Assembly (NCBI GenBank): GCA_021151665.1
Contig: JAGKWW010000053.1
Span: 1 to 16,463, forward strand
DNA from: Flavobacteriaceae bacterium
GTDB taxonomy: Bacteria > Bacteroidota > Bacteroidia > Flavobacteriales > Flavobacteriaceae
Direction of reading: 5' to 3'
DNA length: 16,463 nt
The notes beneath the pieces were generated by a model that was given only the letters and a program-made list of their open reading frames with translations, made no database searches and had not been told where the DNA came from. Below, piece by piece: positions 1 to 7,415 of the stretch (positions are counted from its first letter, which is position 1; each line of letters begins with the position of its first letter). The translations under genes and the position numbers were made by a program.

Positions 1-1
1 A

Positions 2-1768
2 TTGAGGGCGGTGGCGGATTTAGGTTTCGAAACTCCGTCTGAGGTACAGGAAAAGGCTATCCCTATATTACTAGAAAAAGACACAGACATTGTAGCGCTG
101 GCACAGACCGGCACAGGAAAGACAGCGGCTTTCGGATTCCCGCTGATTCAAAAGATAGATCCGGAAAACAGGAACACACAGGCACTTATCCTCTCTCCTA
201 CACGTGAGCTTTGCCTTCAGATCACGAACGAGATCAAGCAATATTCCAAGTACGTAAAAGGCCTTCACACCGTAGCGGTATATGGAGGCGCCAGCATTAC
301 CGAGCAGGCTAAAGATGTGCGCCGCGGTGCACAGATCATTGTAGCAACGCCGGGCCGTATGCAGGATATGATCAACCGTGGTTTTGTAAACATTTCGGCT
401 ATAGACTACTGCATCCTTGATGAGGCAGACGAAATGCTGAACATGGGCTTTTATGACGATATCGTTTCGATACTTTCTACTTCGCCCGATGAAAAAAGCA
501 CGTGGCTTTTCTCGGCTACCATGCCGCAGGAAGTAGCACGCATTGCACGTGAGTTTATGCGCAAGCCGCTGGAAATTACAGTGGGCCACAAAAACTCAGG
601 TTCATCAACCGTATCACACGAATTTTACCTGGTAAATGCACGCGACCGTTATGAGGCACTAAAAAGGCTTGCCGATGCGAATCCGGATATATTCTCGGTT
701 GTTTTTTGCCGTACCAAGCGCGATACGCAGGCGGTTGCAGAAAAACTTATTGAAGACGGGTACAACGCTGCAGCGCTTCACGGCGACCTTTCGCAGGCGC
801 AGCGTGATGGTGTAATGAAATCGTTCCGCAGCAGGCAGATACAGATGCTTGTAGCGACGGATGTGGCAGCACGCGGTATCGACGTTAATGACGTAACGCA
901 CGTAATCAATTACCAGCTGCCTGACGATATCGAGACCTACAACCACCGTAGTGGCCGTACAGGCCGTGCAGGTAAGCTGGGAACTTCTATCGTAATCATT
1001 ACGAAAAGCGAGCTGAGGAAGATACACACGATCGAAAAAACGATCAAGCAAAAGTTTGAAGAGAAATCCATTCCTTCGGGAATCGAGATCTGCGAAATAC
1101 AGCTGTTCCACCTTGCCAACCGGATTAAGGATGTAGAGGTAGACCACGAGATCGATTCTTACCTTCCTGCTATTTATGAGGTAATGAAAGACCTTAGCAA
1201 AGAAGAGCTGATCAAAAAGATGGTTTCGGTAGAGTTTAACCGCTTCCTTAATTATTATAAGAAGAATAAAGACCTGTCGGCACAAAAGGGCGGCGACAAG
1301 CGTGAAGGCTTCCAGCCAAGCGGTGACGGGGCAGTTCGTTACTTCGTAAACATAGGTTCTCGCGATAACTTCGACTGGATGAGCCTCAAGGACTTCCTTC
1401 GCGACACCCTTGGCCTTGGCCGCGATGATATTTTCCGCGTGGATGTAAAGGAAGGATTCTCTTTCTTCAATACCGATGCAGAGCACACCCAAACGGTACT
1501 CGATCTCCTGAACAGCATCCATTTGGAAGGCCGAAGGATTAATGTAGAGGTATCTAAAAATGAGGGTGGCTCTAACAGTTTCAGGCGTGACCACAACAAC
1601 CGCGGCGGAGCTCCGAAAAGCTTTGGCGGCAGTGGCGGAAGAGGCGAACGCCGCAGCGATTCTTTTGGTGGCGGACGCAGCAATTCCCGCAGGGATGGTG
1701 CACCCGGACGCCCTCCGCGCAGGAGCGACAGCGCACCTTCAAGAGACCGCAAGCCAAGAAGAAGTTAA
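2..1768 (+). CDS. deaD: DEAD-box ATP-dependent RNA helicase with DbpA-type RNA-binding domain (5' truncated)
   Basis: Uses ATP to unwind or remodel RNA duplexes; relatives act in ribosome assembly, mRNA decay and cold adaptation. The reading frame is open at the window edge, so the true start lies upstream and only a few residues should be missing. Visible parts in order (window numbering): Q motif around residues 9-16, Walker A AQTGTGKT 34-41, PTREL 66-70, TPGR 116-119, DEAD 140-143, SAT 171-173, then the second RecA domain with ARGID 290-294 and HRSGRTGR 315-322. Residues about 443-518 resemble the DbpA/CsdA RNA-binding fold. The last 65 residues are rich in Gly, Arg and Ser and are probably disordered and RNA-binding. 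All catalytic motifs are intact. The family is certain; the exact paralogue (DeaD/CsdA versus another) is inferred from the C-terminal domain. Confidence 0.95.
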   Translation: MRAVADLGFETPSEVQEKAIPILLEKDTDIVALAQTGTGKTAAFGFPLIQKIDPENRNTQALILSPTRELCLQITNEIKQYSKYVKGLHTVAVYGGASITEQAKDVRRGAQIIVATPGRMQDMINRGFVNISAIDYCILDEADEMLNMGFYDDIVSILSTSPDEKSTWLFSATMPQEVARIAREFMRKPLEITVGHKNSGSSTVSHEFYLVNARDRYEALKRLADANPDIFSVVFCRTKRDTQAVAEKLIEDGYNAAALHGDLSQAQRDGVMKSFRSRQIQMLVATDVAARGIDVNDVTHVINYQLPDDIETYNHRSGRTGRAGKLGTSIVIITKSELRKIHTIEKTIKQKFEEKSIPSGIEICEIQLFHLANRIKDVEVDHEIDSYLPAIYEVMKDLSKEELIKKMVSVEFNRFLNYYKKNKDLSAQKGGDKREGFQPSGDGAVRYFVNIGSRDNFDWMSLKDFLRDTLGLGRDDIFRVDVKEGFSFFNTDAEHTQTVLDLLNSIHLEGRRINVEVSKNEGGSNSFRRDHNNRGGAPKSFGGSGGRGERRSDSFGGGRSNSRRDGAPGRPPRRSDSAPSRDRKPRRS

Positions 1769-1818
1769 CATTTTTCTTTAACTGTGTATAATAACTGCAA
1801 AATATCGCGTTTGTTTAG

Positions 1819-1826
1819 TACTTTTA
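1819..1826 (+). promoter_or_regulatory. Possible -7 element (TACTTTTA), one mismatch
   Basis: TACTTTTA matches the Bacteroidota -7 consensus TAnnTTTG at all but the last base. It lies 17 bases before the preferred ATG at 1844. I see no convincing -33 TTTG at the expected distance. Weak support. Confidence 0.3.
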
Positions 1827-1843
1827 CTTTTCATAAAGAACAA

Positions 1844-2617
1844 ATGAGGTATTTCGCAGTTATTTTTTTATTGCTTTGCACGATCGCAGGAACAGCGCAG
1901 GAGCGCAAAATGGTTAAGATTACAGGAACGATATTAAGTGATAGTAATCTACAGCCTGTTGCCGGGGCAAACGTAATAAATATTAATACCGTTAAGGGAG
2001 CCGTTACCGATATTAAGGGAAGTTTTACCCTGGATGCGGCTGCCAATGATACGCTGCATATTTCACTTGTAGGATACCAGTCACTTAAAGTCCGTGTAAA
2101 TAACGACTGGATAAAGAATAAGACCGGCACCAAGATCACCCTTACTGAGCGGGCTTACACCCTCGAAGAACTTGTGATCAACAAATACAGCCTTACCGGT
2201 TACCTACAGATTGACTCCAAGCTTATCCCCGTGAAAGAAAATTACCGTTACAGTATATCGGGCCTGCCACAGGGCTACGAGGGTGGCGACAATTCTCCTA
2301 ATGCTTTCAGGCGTGTGGTAAGCGCGGTTTTTAACCCGGCAGATGCCTTACACAATGTTTTCGGGAAAAAGCCCACTGAAATGCGAAAACTGCGTGATAT
2401 GAAAAAGGACGATACGGTGCGCAATGCGCTCGCATCCAAGTTTGACCGCGAGACGCTGGCTGCATTACTTGGCGTAAGCAAGGAGGATATTTCTGCCATA
2501 CTGGAGCGTTGTAATTATTCCGAAGCATTTATCGCAACTGCTAATGACCTCCAGATCATGGATGCCATAAACGGCTGCTTTGAAGAATATAAAGCACTAA
2601 ACCGCGGCTCTAAGTAA
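1844..2617 (+). CDS. Exported CarboxypepD_reg-like domain protein
   Basis: The protein has 257 residues from the ATG at 1844. Residues 1-18 form a signal peptide (MRYFAVIFLLLCTIAGTA, likely cut before Q19). An in-frame GTG at 1784 would add 20 residues in front of this signal and is rejected. Residues about 25-100 match the carboxypeptidase regulatory-like beta-sandwich common in Bacteroidota: ITGTILSD, PVAGANV, a GAVTDIKGSFTL stretch, then SLVGYQS. This fold is usually the N-terminal plug extension of SusC/TonB receptors or a stand-alone envelope protein. No beta-barrel follows; residues 101-257 are an alpha/beta region I cannot name. It is expected in the periplasm or at the outer membrane. 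It follows the helicase by 75 bases and its 3' end overlaps the convergent trmH gene by 8 bases. The exact role is unknown. Confidence 0.8.
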   Translation: MRYFAVIFLLLCTIAGTAQERKMVKITGTILSDSNLQPVAGANVININTVKGAVTDIKGSFTLDAAANDTLHISLVGYQSLKVRVNNDWIKNKTGTKITLTERAYTLEELVINKYSLTGYLQIDSKLIPVKENYRYSISGLPQGYEGGDNSPNAFRRVVSAVFNPADALHNVFGKKPTEMRKLRDMKKDDTVRNALASKFDRETLAALLGVSKEDISAILERCNYSEAFIATANDLQIMDAINGCFEEYKALNRGSK

Positions 2618-3281
2618 GTAACCGCTCTTTGTATTTTCTTGAAATGAAGTCAATATCCTTGATGGATTTCTCTGTCCAGTCGATACGTTTTTCTATTACC
2701 TCCTCTTCGGTAAGCTTCCAGTCAATATCAGATTCCCTTAGCCTTTGCGAAAGGTTCTGAATGATAATTGCAGCTGACGATGAAATATTCAGGCTTTCGG
2801 TAAATCCGTACATGGGAATTTTCAGGAAGCCATCAGCGGCATCCATTACATCCTGTGTAAGCCCATGCCTTTCAGTCCCAAAGAAAATAGCAGACTTTTG
2901 TGTAATATCGAAGTCATGCAGCATGGATGCTCCTTCGTGTGGAGTTGTAGCAATGATCTTGTAGCCCTTCGCTTTTATTGCATTGATGCAGGAAAGTGTC
3001 GAATCAAACCGATCTACATCTACCCACTTCTGAGCCCCGAGGGCAATTTCCTTATCGATTTTTTTACCCCACTTCTCCTCTATTACATGAAGTTCCTGCA
3101 GGCCAAAAACTTCGCATGTCCGTAAAACGGCGCTGGTATTGTGCAACTGGTATACATCTTCTATAGCAACGGTAAAATGCCGCGTGCGTTCGGCCAGTAC
3201 CCGCTTAAATGTCTCCCTACGGTTTTCGGTAATAAAATCTTCAAGATAGGTAAGGTAATTTATATCAGCCATATTTTTCAT
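2610..3281 (-). CDS. trmH: TrmH-family (SpoU) tRNA 2'-O-methyltransferase
   Basis: Predicted S-adenosylmethionine-dependent 2'-O-ribose methyltransferase of the knotted SPOUT class; TrmH itself makes Gm18 in tRNA. It has 223 residues, close to E. coli TrmH. The three SpoU motifs are present: motif 1 with N48 and R54 (HNTSAVLRTCEVFG), motif 2 FFGTERHGLT at 133-142, and motif 3 SLNISSSAA at 163-171, which form the SAM-binding trefoil knot. There is no N-terminal L30-like domain as in RlmB-type enzymes, which favours tRNA rather than 23S rRNA as substrate. Start: ATG at 3281-3279, or MADINY three codons further in. It is divergent from the ECF sigma gene across 56 bases and convergent with the upstream exported protein. 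The target nucleotide is inferred from the family. Confidence 0.9.
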   Translation of the reverse strand: MKNMADINYLTYLEDFITENRRETFKRVLAERTRHFTVAIEDVYQLHNTSAVLRTCEVFGLQELHVIEEKWGKKIDKEIALGAQKWVDVDRFDSTLSCINAIKAKGYKIIATTPHEGASMLHDFDITQKSAIFFGTERHGLTQDVMDAADGFLKIPMYGFTESLNISSSAAIIIQNLSQRLRESDIDWKLTEEEVIEKRIDWTEKSIKDIDFISRKYKERLLT

Positions 3282-3310
3282 AAGGAGTAGTAATGTAATA
3301 AAACTTTTAA

Positions 3311-3318
3311 TAATTTAG
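3311..3318 (+). promoter_or_regulatory. Possible -7 element (TAATTTAG) for the ECF operon, one mismatch
   Basis: TAATTTAG agrees with TAnnTTTG except at position 7 and ends 19 bases before the sigma factor ATG. It lies in the 56-base divergent space shared with trmH. If the operon is self-activated by its ECF factor, the true promoter may look different. Weak call. Confidence 0.25.
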
Positions 3319-3337
3319 GGGATACTAAACACGCCCT

Positions 3338-3868
3338 ATGACACAGGAAGAACTGCTGGTACAAATTTATAAAAAAGACGGCAAGGCTTTTACAACGCTT
3401 TACGAGATGTATTCGAAGAACCTTTACGGAGTGATCTTCAATATCATTAAAGACAAAGAGGAAGCAGAAGATATTTTGCAGGAAGTATTTGTAAAGATCT
3501 GGAAAAACCTTGAAACCTATAACGAAGGCAAAGGACGTTTTTTTACATGGATCATCAATATTGCGCGGAACGCAACGATAGACAGGCTGCGGAGTAAAGG
3601 GCATAACAATTCGCGCAAAAACCTCTCTGCCGATAACTTCGTACATATCCTGGACAGCAACAGTACTTCGGCGAATAAGATAGATGCAATAGGTATCAGG
3701 GATTTTATTTCGAAGCTGAAGCCCAAATGTGTGCAACTCCTGGAGTTGTTGTTCTTTCAGGGATATACGCAGCAGGAAGCATCGGAAGAGTTGCAAATTC
3801 CGCTGGGTACAGTAAAAACACAAAACCGGAACTGCATTAGCCAGCTGCGTCAATTTTTGAAGGTATGA
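3338..3868 (+). CDS. ECF-family RNA polymerase sigma factor (SigK/RpoE-like)
   Basis: Alternative sigma factor of the extracytoplasmic function class, directing RNA polymerase to a small stress or envelope regulon. It has 176 residues and the two-domain ECF layout. Region 2 covers about 18-86, with the core-binding AEDILQEVFVKIW at 43-55 and the promoter-melting stretch FFTWIINIARNATIDRLR at 68-85. Region 4 covers about 122-172, with the helix-turn-helix GYTQQEASEELQIPLGTVKT at 142-161. Region 3 is absent, as usual. The recognition helix continues as QNRNC rather than the more usual R-rich run. The stop overlaps the next ATG as ATGA, so it is probably translationally coupled to its anti-sigma factor. 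The pairing with an RskA-type partner supports a SigK-like assignment; the signal is unknown. Confidence 0.93.
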   Translation: MTQEELLVQIYKKDGKAFTTLYEMYSKNLYGVIFNIIKDKEEAEDILQEVFVKIWKNLETYNEGKGRFFTWIINIARNATIDRLRSKGHNNSRKNLSADNFVHILDSNSTSANKIDAIGIRDFISKLKPKCVQLLELLFFQGYTQQEASEELQIPLGTVKTQNRNCISQLRQFLKV

Positions 3869-4659
3869 CAGATATGAATGAATACATAGAATCGGGGATA
3901 TTAGAGCTGTACGTTTTTGGAGCCCTCACAGAAAAAGAAAACCTTGAGGTGCAAAAAATGGCAAATGCACACAGCGAAGTGCAGGCTGAGATATTATCAA
4001 TAGAACAGGCCGTTATCAACCTGTCGTATACTGTCTCCCCTCACCTGTCTTTGGTAAACTATGAAAGGATAAGGCAAAAACTGATTGAAAAGCACGCGGC
4101 AGACAGCGGAACGATACCGATAACAAAAAGTAACAATTCTTCTTCATACATTGGCTGGGCAGCGGCGGTGCTTTTACTGATGGGTCTTGTATTCCAGTAT
4201 TACAGATACAACGATGCTACACAGGAAATACAGCAGGTTACCGCACAACGCTCTAAGTATGAACAACTGGTAGCAGGGCTTCAAAAAACAAATACCGAAA
4301 CCCAACGCACGCTGAATGTGTTGCGAAGCAAGACTACACGGGCCGTAGAGCTCGCCGGGCAACAGGTATCCCCCCAATCGTTTGCAAGGATTTACCTCAA
4401 CAATAATTCTAACGAAACGTATGTGGATGTTTCCGGATTACCGGACCCGCCAAAAGGGAAAGTATATCAGGTATGGGCATTGAAGCTTACCCCGCTCACA
4501 CCCATTAGTATCGGGATAGTAGATGACCTCAGCGCAAACCACGGCATCATTAAAGTAGAGAACTATCAGGGTGCGCAAGCCTTCGGAATTACCCTGGAGC
4601 CTACTGGCGGAAGCGCCTCCCCTACCATGGAGCAGCTCTACGCACTCGGAAAAGTTTAG
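3865..4659 (+). CDS. RskA-like membrane anti-sigma factor
   Basis: Predicted single-pass inner-membrane protein that holds the preceding ECF sigma factor inactive. It has 264 residues. The N-terminal cytoplasmic part (1-90) begins with a short helix set (ESGILELYVFGALTEKEN) typical of RskA-type sigma-binding domains and lacks the HxxxCxxC zinc motif. A transmembrane helix spans about 95-112. Residues about 115-160 are polar and helical and may form a coiled coil. The periplasmic C-terminal domain is the RskA fold: DVSGLPDPPKGKVYQVW at 188-204 and FGITLEPTGGSASPT at 240-254. It starts inside the sigma stop codon and ends 3 bases before the sirtuin ATG, so the three genes are very likely cotranscribed. 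Release probably involves regulated proteolysis, as known for RskA; this is inferred. Confidence 0.9.
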   Translation: MTDMNEYIESGILELYVFGALTEKENLEVQKMANAHSEVQAEILSIEQAVINLSYTVSPHLSLVNYERIRQKLIEKHAADSGTIPITKSNNSSSYIGWAAAVLLLMGLVFQYYRYNDATQEIQQVTAQRSKYEQLVAGLQKTNTETQRTLNVLRSKTTRAVELAGQQVSPQSFARIYLNNNSNETYVDVSGLPDPPKGKVYQVWALKLTPLTPISIGIVDDLSANHGIIKVENYQGAQAFGITLEPTGGSASPTMEQLYALGKV

Positions 4660-4662
4660 GCC

Positions 4663-5358
4663 ATGAAGAAAAAACTTGTAATCCTTTCCGGTGCGGGCAT
4701 GAGCGCCGAAAGCGGGATAAGTACATTTCGTGATGCCGGCGGGCTTTGGGAAGGCCATGACGTGATGGAGGTTGCATCGCCGGAAGGCTTCAGGAAAAAT
4801 CCTGGATTGGTACTGGAGTTTTATAACCTCAGGCGCAGGCAGCTTTTTGAAGTGCAGCCTAATGAAGGCCACAGGATCATTGCGGCACTAGAACACGATT
4901 TTGATGTACATATCATTACCCAAAATGTAGACGACCTTCATGAACGCGCCGACAGCAGCAACGTGCTTCACCTGCACGGCGAACTTTTTAAGGCCCGATG
5001 CACCAGATATGAGGAAGAAGTGCTCGAATGGAAGTCGGATATTAACATCGGCACAAAACATCCGCAGACAGGAATGCAATTACGCCCGCATATTGTGTGG
5101 TTTGGCGAAGCTGTCCCAGCAATTACAGAAGCCGCTGCGATAGTCGGTAAGGCAGACATACTCGTAGTTATTGGCACATCGCTGCAGGTATACCCGGCAG
5201 CGGGACTTATAAATTATGCTCCCGCCGACACACCGGTTTTTTATATCGACACCAATCCTGCGCAGCTTCCCCATTTACCAAACCCGATTCAGTTATTGCC
5301 GATGACCGCGAGTGAAGGCATGATGTTATTAAGCAAAAAGCTTTTGGAAGGCGACTGA
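4663..5358 (+). CDS. cobB: Sir2-family NAD-dependent protein deacylase (class III, predicted desuccinylase/deacetylase)
   Basis: Removes acyl groups from lysine side chains using NAD+, releasing nicotinamide and O-acyl-ADP-ribose. It has 231 residues. NAD-binding motifs are GAGMSAESGI at 10-19, TFR 21-23, TQNVDDLHERA 86-96, the catalytic histidine H105 in LHGE, GTSLQVYPAA 171-180 and the C-terminal ASEG 216-219. Y54 and R57 form the YxxR pair that marks class III (SIRT5/CobB) enzymes acting on succinyl or malonyl lysine. The zinc module is unusual: between LHGE and the WFGE motif there is only one cysteine (C113) instead of four. I recall similar cysteine-poor forms in other Bacteroidota. It lies third in the sigma/anti-sigma operon, 3 bases after rskA. 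Enzyme class is certain; acyl preference is inferred. Confidence 0.93.
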   Translation: MKKKLVILSGAGMSAESGISTFRDAGGLWEGHDVMEVASPEGFRKNPGLVLEFYNLRRRQLFEVQPNEGHRIIAALEHDFDVHIITQNVDDLHERADSSNVLHLHGELFKARCTRYEEEVLEWKSDINIGTKHPQTGMQLRPHIVWFGEAVPAITEAAAIVGKADILVVIGTSLQVYPAAGLINYAPADTPVFYIDTNPAQLPHLPNPIQLLPMTASEGMMLLSKKLLEGD

Positions 5359-5389
5359 CAGGCAACGTGGTACTCTTCGCATAAAATGT

Positions 5390-5397
5390 TATCTTTG
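5390..5397 (+). promoter_or_regulatory. -7 promoter element (TATCTTTG) for purB
   Basis: Exact match to the Bacteroidota housekeeping -7 consensus TAnnTTTG, placed 31 bases before the purB ATG in the 70-base gap after the sirtuin gene. A clear -33 TTG is not seen. This suggests purB has its own promoter rather than reading through from the ECF operon. Confidence 0.6.
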
Positions 5398-5428
5398 CAT
5401 GCATAACTAACACAACACACGCTTATTT

Positions 5429-6781
5429 ATGCACCCACTAACCGAGCTTAATGCCATATCGCCTATTGATGGGAGATATCGCAGCAAAACTGTTTCCCTT
5501 TCCCCGTACTTTTCTGAAGAAGCCCTTATTAAATATCGCGTTCGCGTAGAGGTAGAGTATTTTATTGCGCTTTGCGAATTGCCGCTTCCCCAGCTTACTT
5601 CAGTGGACAAAAGTTTATTCCACAACCTTAGGGGATTGTATGAAAACTTCTCCTCCGAAGATGCGAAACGGATTAAGGATATCGAAAGGACAACCAACCA
5701 CGATGTAAAGGCGGTTGAATATTTTATCAAGGAGGCGTTTGATAAGCTCGGGCTTTCAGATTATAAGGAATTTATTCATTTTGGGCTTACCAGCCAAGAC
5801 ATTAATAATACGGCGATTCCCCTTTCTGCAAAAGAAGCCTTTGAAGATGTGTATCTTCCGCTTATTATTACTGTGGTAAACAGGCTGAAGGAATTGAGTA
5901 TAGAATGGCAAAATATACCGATGCTGGCACGCACCCACGGGCAGCCGGCAAGCCCCACACGCTTGGGCAAGGAAATTGGCGTTTTTACAGAACGGCTTGA
6001 AGAACAGCTGAGGCTGCTGTTTAACGTTCCGTTTGCGGCAAAATTCGGCGGAGCTACGGGGAACTTCAATGCGCACCTAGTTGCCTATCCTAAACAGGAC
6101 TGGCTTAAATTTGCTTCCGATTTTGTAGGCGGTACGCTGGGATTAAAACATTCCTTCCCTACCACTCAAATAGAGCATTATGATCATTTTGCCGCTTTCT
6201 TTGACGGGCTCAAGCGCATCAATACGATAATCATCGACCTCAACAGGGATATATGGACGTATGTTTCCATGGATTATTTCAAGCAAAAGATAAAGGCAGG
6301 CGAAATTGGTTCTTCGGCAATGCCGCACAAAGTTAACCCTATCGATTTTGAAAATTCAGAAGGCAACCTTGGTATGGCCAATGCATTATTTGAATACCTT
6401 TCGGCCAAGCTACCCATCAGCAGGCTGCAACGCGACCTGACCGACAGCACCGTATTACGCAATATTGGCGTTCCTATCGGCCACACGATAATCGGTTTTG
6501 AAGCTACGATGAAGGGCCTGAACAAACTGTTGCTTAACGAAGACAAACTTCAGGAAGACCTCGAAAAGAACTGGGCTGTTGTAGCCGAGGCGATACAAAC
6601 CATATTGCGACGGGAAAGCTATCCCAACCCTTACGAAGCCCTGAAAGACCTGACGCGTACCAATTCGGTAATAGACCGTGCTGCTATCCATACGTTCATA
6701 GACGGCCTCAGCATTTCTGACGACATAAAAAAAGAGTTAAGACAAATAACCCCGGCGAATTATTTAGGAATTAATCCTTAA
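5429..6781 (+). CDS. purB: Adenylosuccinate lyase
   Basis: Catalyses two fumarate-releasing steps: SAICAR to AICAR in de novo purine synthesis, and adenylosuccinate to AMP. It acts in the cytoplasm as a homotetramer. The 450-residue length matches the E. coli-type long PurB. Visible signatures are SPIDGRY near the N-terminus (11-17), TSQDINNTA 121-129, the THGQPASPT segment with catalytic H170, and the superfamily signature GSSAMPHKVNPIDFEN at 294-309 on the flexible loop that carries the catalytic serine (S295/S296). No residues appear missing. The ATG at 5429 lies 31 bases after a perfect -7 element. A strong hairpin starts 3 bases after the stop and separates it from the kef genes. Confidence 0.97.
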   Translation: MHPLTELNAISPIDGRYRSKTVSLSPYFSEEALIKYRVRVEVEYFIALCELPLPQLTSVDKSLFHNLRGLYENFSSEDAKRIKDIERTTNHDVKAVEYFIKEAFDKLGLSDYKEFIHFGLTSQDINNTAIPLSAKEAFEDVYLPLIITVVNRLKELSIEWQNIPMLARTHGQPASPTRLGKEIGVFTERLEEQLRLLFNVPFAAKFGGATGNFNAHLVAYPKQDWLKFASDFVGGTLGLKHSFPTTQIEHYDHFAAFFDGLKRINTIIIDLNRDIWTYVSMDYFKQKIKAGEIGSSAMPHKVNPIDFENSEGNLGMANALFEYLSAKLPISRLQRDLTDSTVLRNIGVPIGHTIIGFEATMKGLNKLLLNEDKLQEDLEKNWAVVAEAIQTILRRESYPNPYEALKDLTRTNSVIDRAAIHTFIDGLSISDDIKKELRQITPANYLGINP

Positions 6782-6784
6782 CTT

Positions 6785-6808
6785 ACAAAACATAGAAATA
6801 TGTTTTGT
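6785..6808. promoter_or_regulatory. Perfect 10-bp inverted repeat with GAAA loop between purB and kefF
   Basis: The arms ACAAAACATA (6785-6794) and TATGTTTTGT (6799-6808) are exact reverse complements separated by GAAA. The palindrome starts 3 bases after the purB stop codon and ends 2 bases before the kefF ATG, so it fills the whole 29-base gap. In RNA it would form a stem capped by a GNRA-type tetraloop right at the ribosome landing site. It has only two G-C pairs per arm and no U-tract after it, so it is not a standard intrinsic terminator. A protein operator is another reading. Confidence 0.7.
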
Positions 6809-6810
6809 GA

Positions 6811-7413
6811 ATGGCCAATAAGATACTGATACTTTTTGCGCATCCACTGTTCGAGAAATCGAACGCAAATGCCGCACTTATCAGCCAGATTCCGGACTCT
6901 CCCAACATCACGTTTCACGACCTGTATGAGGAGTATCCGGAATTTGACATTGATATGAAGCGGGAGCAGGAATTGCTGCTGTTGCACGACATCATCATCT
7001 GGCACCACCCTATGTATTGGTACAATTGCCCGCCGCTTTTAAAACAATGGATAGACTTAGTACTGGAGCACGGATGGGCTTACGGCACGGGTGGCGAGGC
7101 TTTAAAGGGCAAGAAATTGCTGCAGGTGGTGACCACCGGCGGTAAGAAGGAAAACTATTGTGCTGAGGGCCGCGACCATTTTACCATTCAGCAGTTGCTG
7201 CAGCCGTTTTGCCAGACGGCCCGGGTTTGCAATATGCATTACCTTCCGCCGTATGTGGTACACGGCACACACTCTATGGATGAAACCGGCTACGCCGAAA
7301 ATGCGCTGATGTACCGGTATATGCTGGAATATCTTGAAAATGCCGAATTTAATCTTAAGCAGCTTTCTGATTTTTCATATTTTAATGAATGGATAGAACT
7401 TAAAGTCAAATAG
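6811..7413 (+). CDS. kefF: NAD(P)H-dependent flavodoxin-fold oxidoreductase, KefF-like
   Basis: Predicted FMN-dependent quinone reductase of the flavodoxin-like family; E. coli KefF and KefG are such proteins that bind and stimulate the KefC/KefB antiporters. It has 200 residues. FMN-phosphate contacts are in the first loop (AHPLFEKSNAN, 10-20), followed by the flavin loop HPMYWYNCPPLLKQWID at 66-82, GWAYG 88-92 and TTGG 108-111, which is the usual family pattern. The stop is 2 bases before the kefC start, so the two are almost certainly cotranslated. Translation may be affected by the hairpin that ends 2 bases before this ATG. The fold is certain; the KefF role rests on the neighbour. Alternative: an MdaB-like quinone reductase. 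Confidence 0.88.
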   Translation: MANKILILFAHPLFEKSNANAALISQIPDSPNITFHDLYEEYPEFDIDMKREQELLLLHDIIIWHHPMYWYNCPPLLKQWIDLVLEHGWAYGTGGEALKGKKLLQVVTTGGKKENYCAEGRDHFTIQQLLQPFCQTARVCNMHYLPPYVVHGTHSMDETGYAENALMYRYMLEYLENAEFNLKQLSDFSYFNEWIELKVK

Positions 7414-7415
7414 GT

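Noticed and set aside
659..1594. Long minus-strand open frame (311 codons) opposite the helicase gene
   Set aside because: It is the antisense shadow of a well-supported helicase; its product shows no recognisable motif and is rich in residues expected from reversed codons.
1339..1781. Other open frames over the helicase tail (minus 1339-1752, plus 1560-1781)
   Set aside because: They lie over the low-complexity Arg/Gly/Ser coding tail, whose skewed composition opens other frames. No start signal or family match.
1784..1843. Upstream GTG start extending the exported protein by 20 residues
   Set aside because: The extension would sit in front of a complete signal peptide and overlaps a possible -7 element.
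3282..3337. Imperfect A/T palindrome in the trmH/sigma divergent region
   Set aside because: The arms (around TAATAAAA and TTTTAATA) match only partly, as expected by chance in A/T-rich intergenic DNA.
4438..4872. Minus-strand frame of 144 codons across the anti-sigma/sirtuin junction
   Set aside because: It spans two well-supported plus-strand genes and has no recognisable content.
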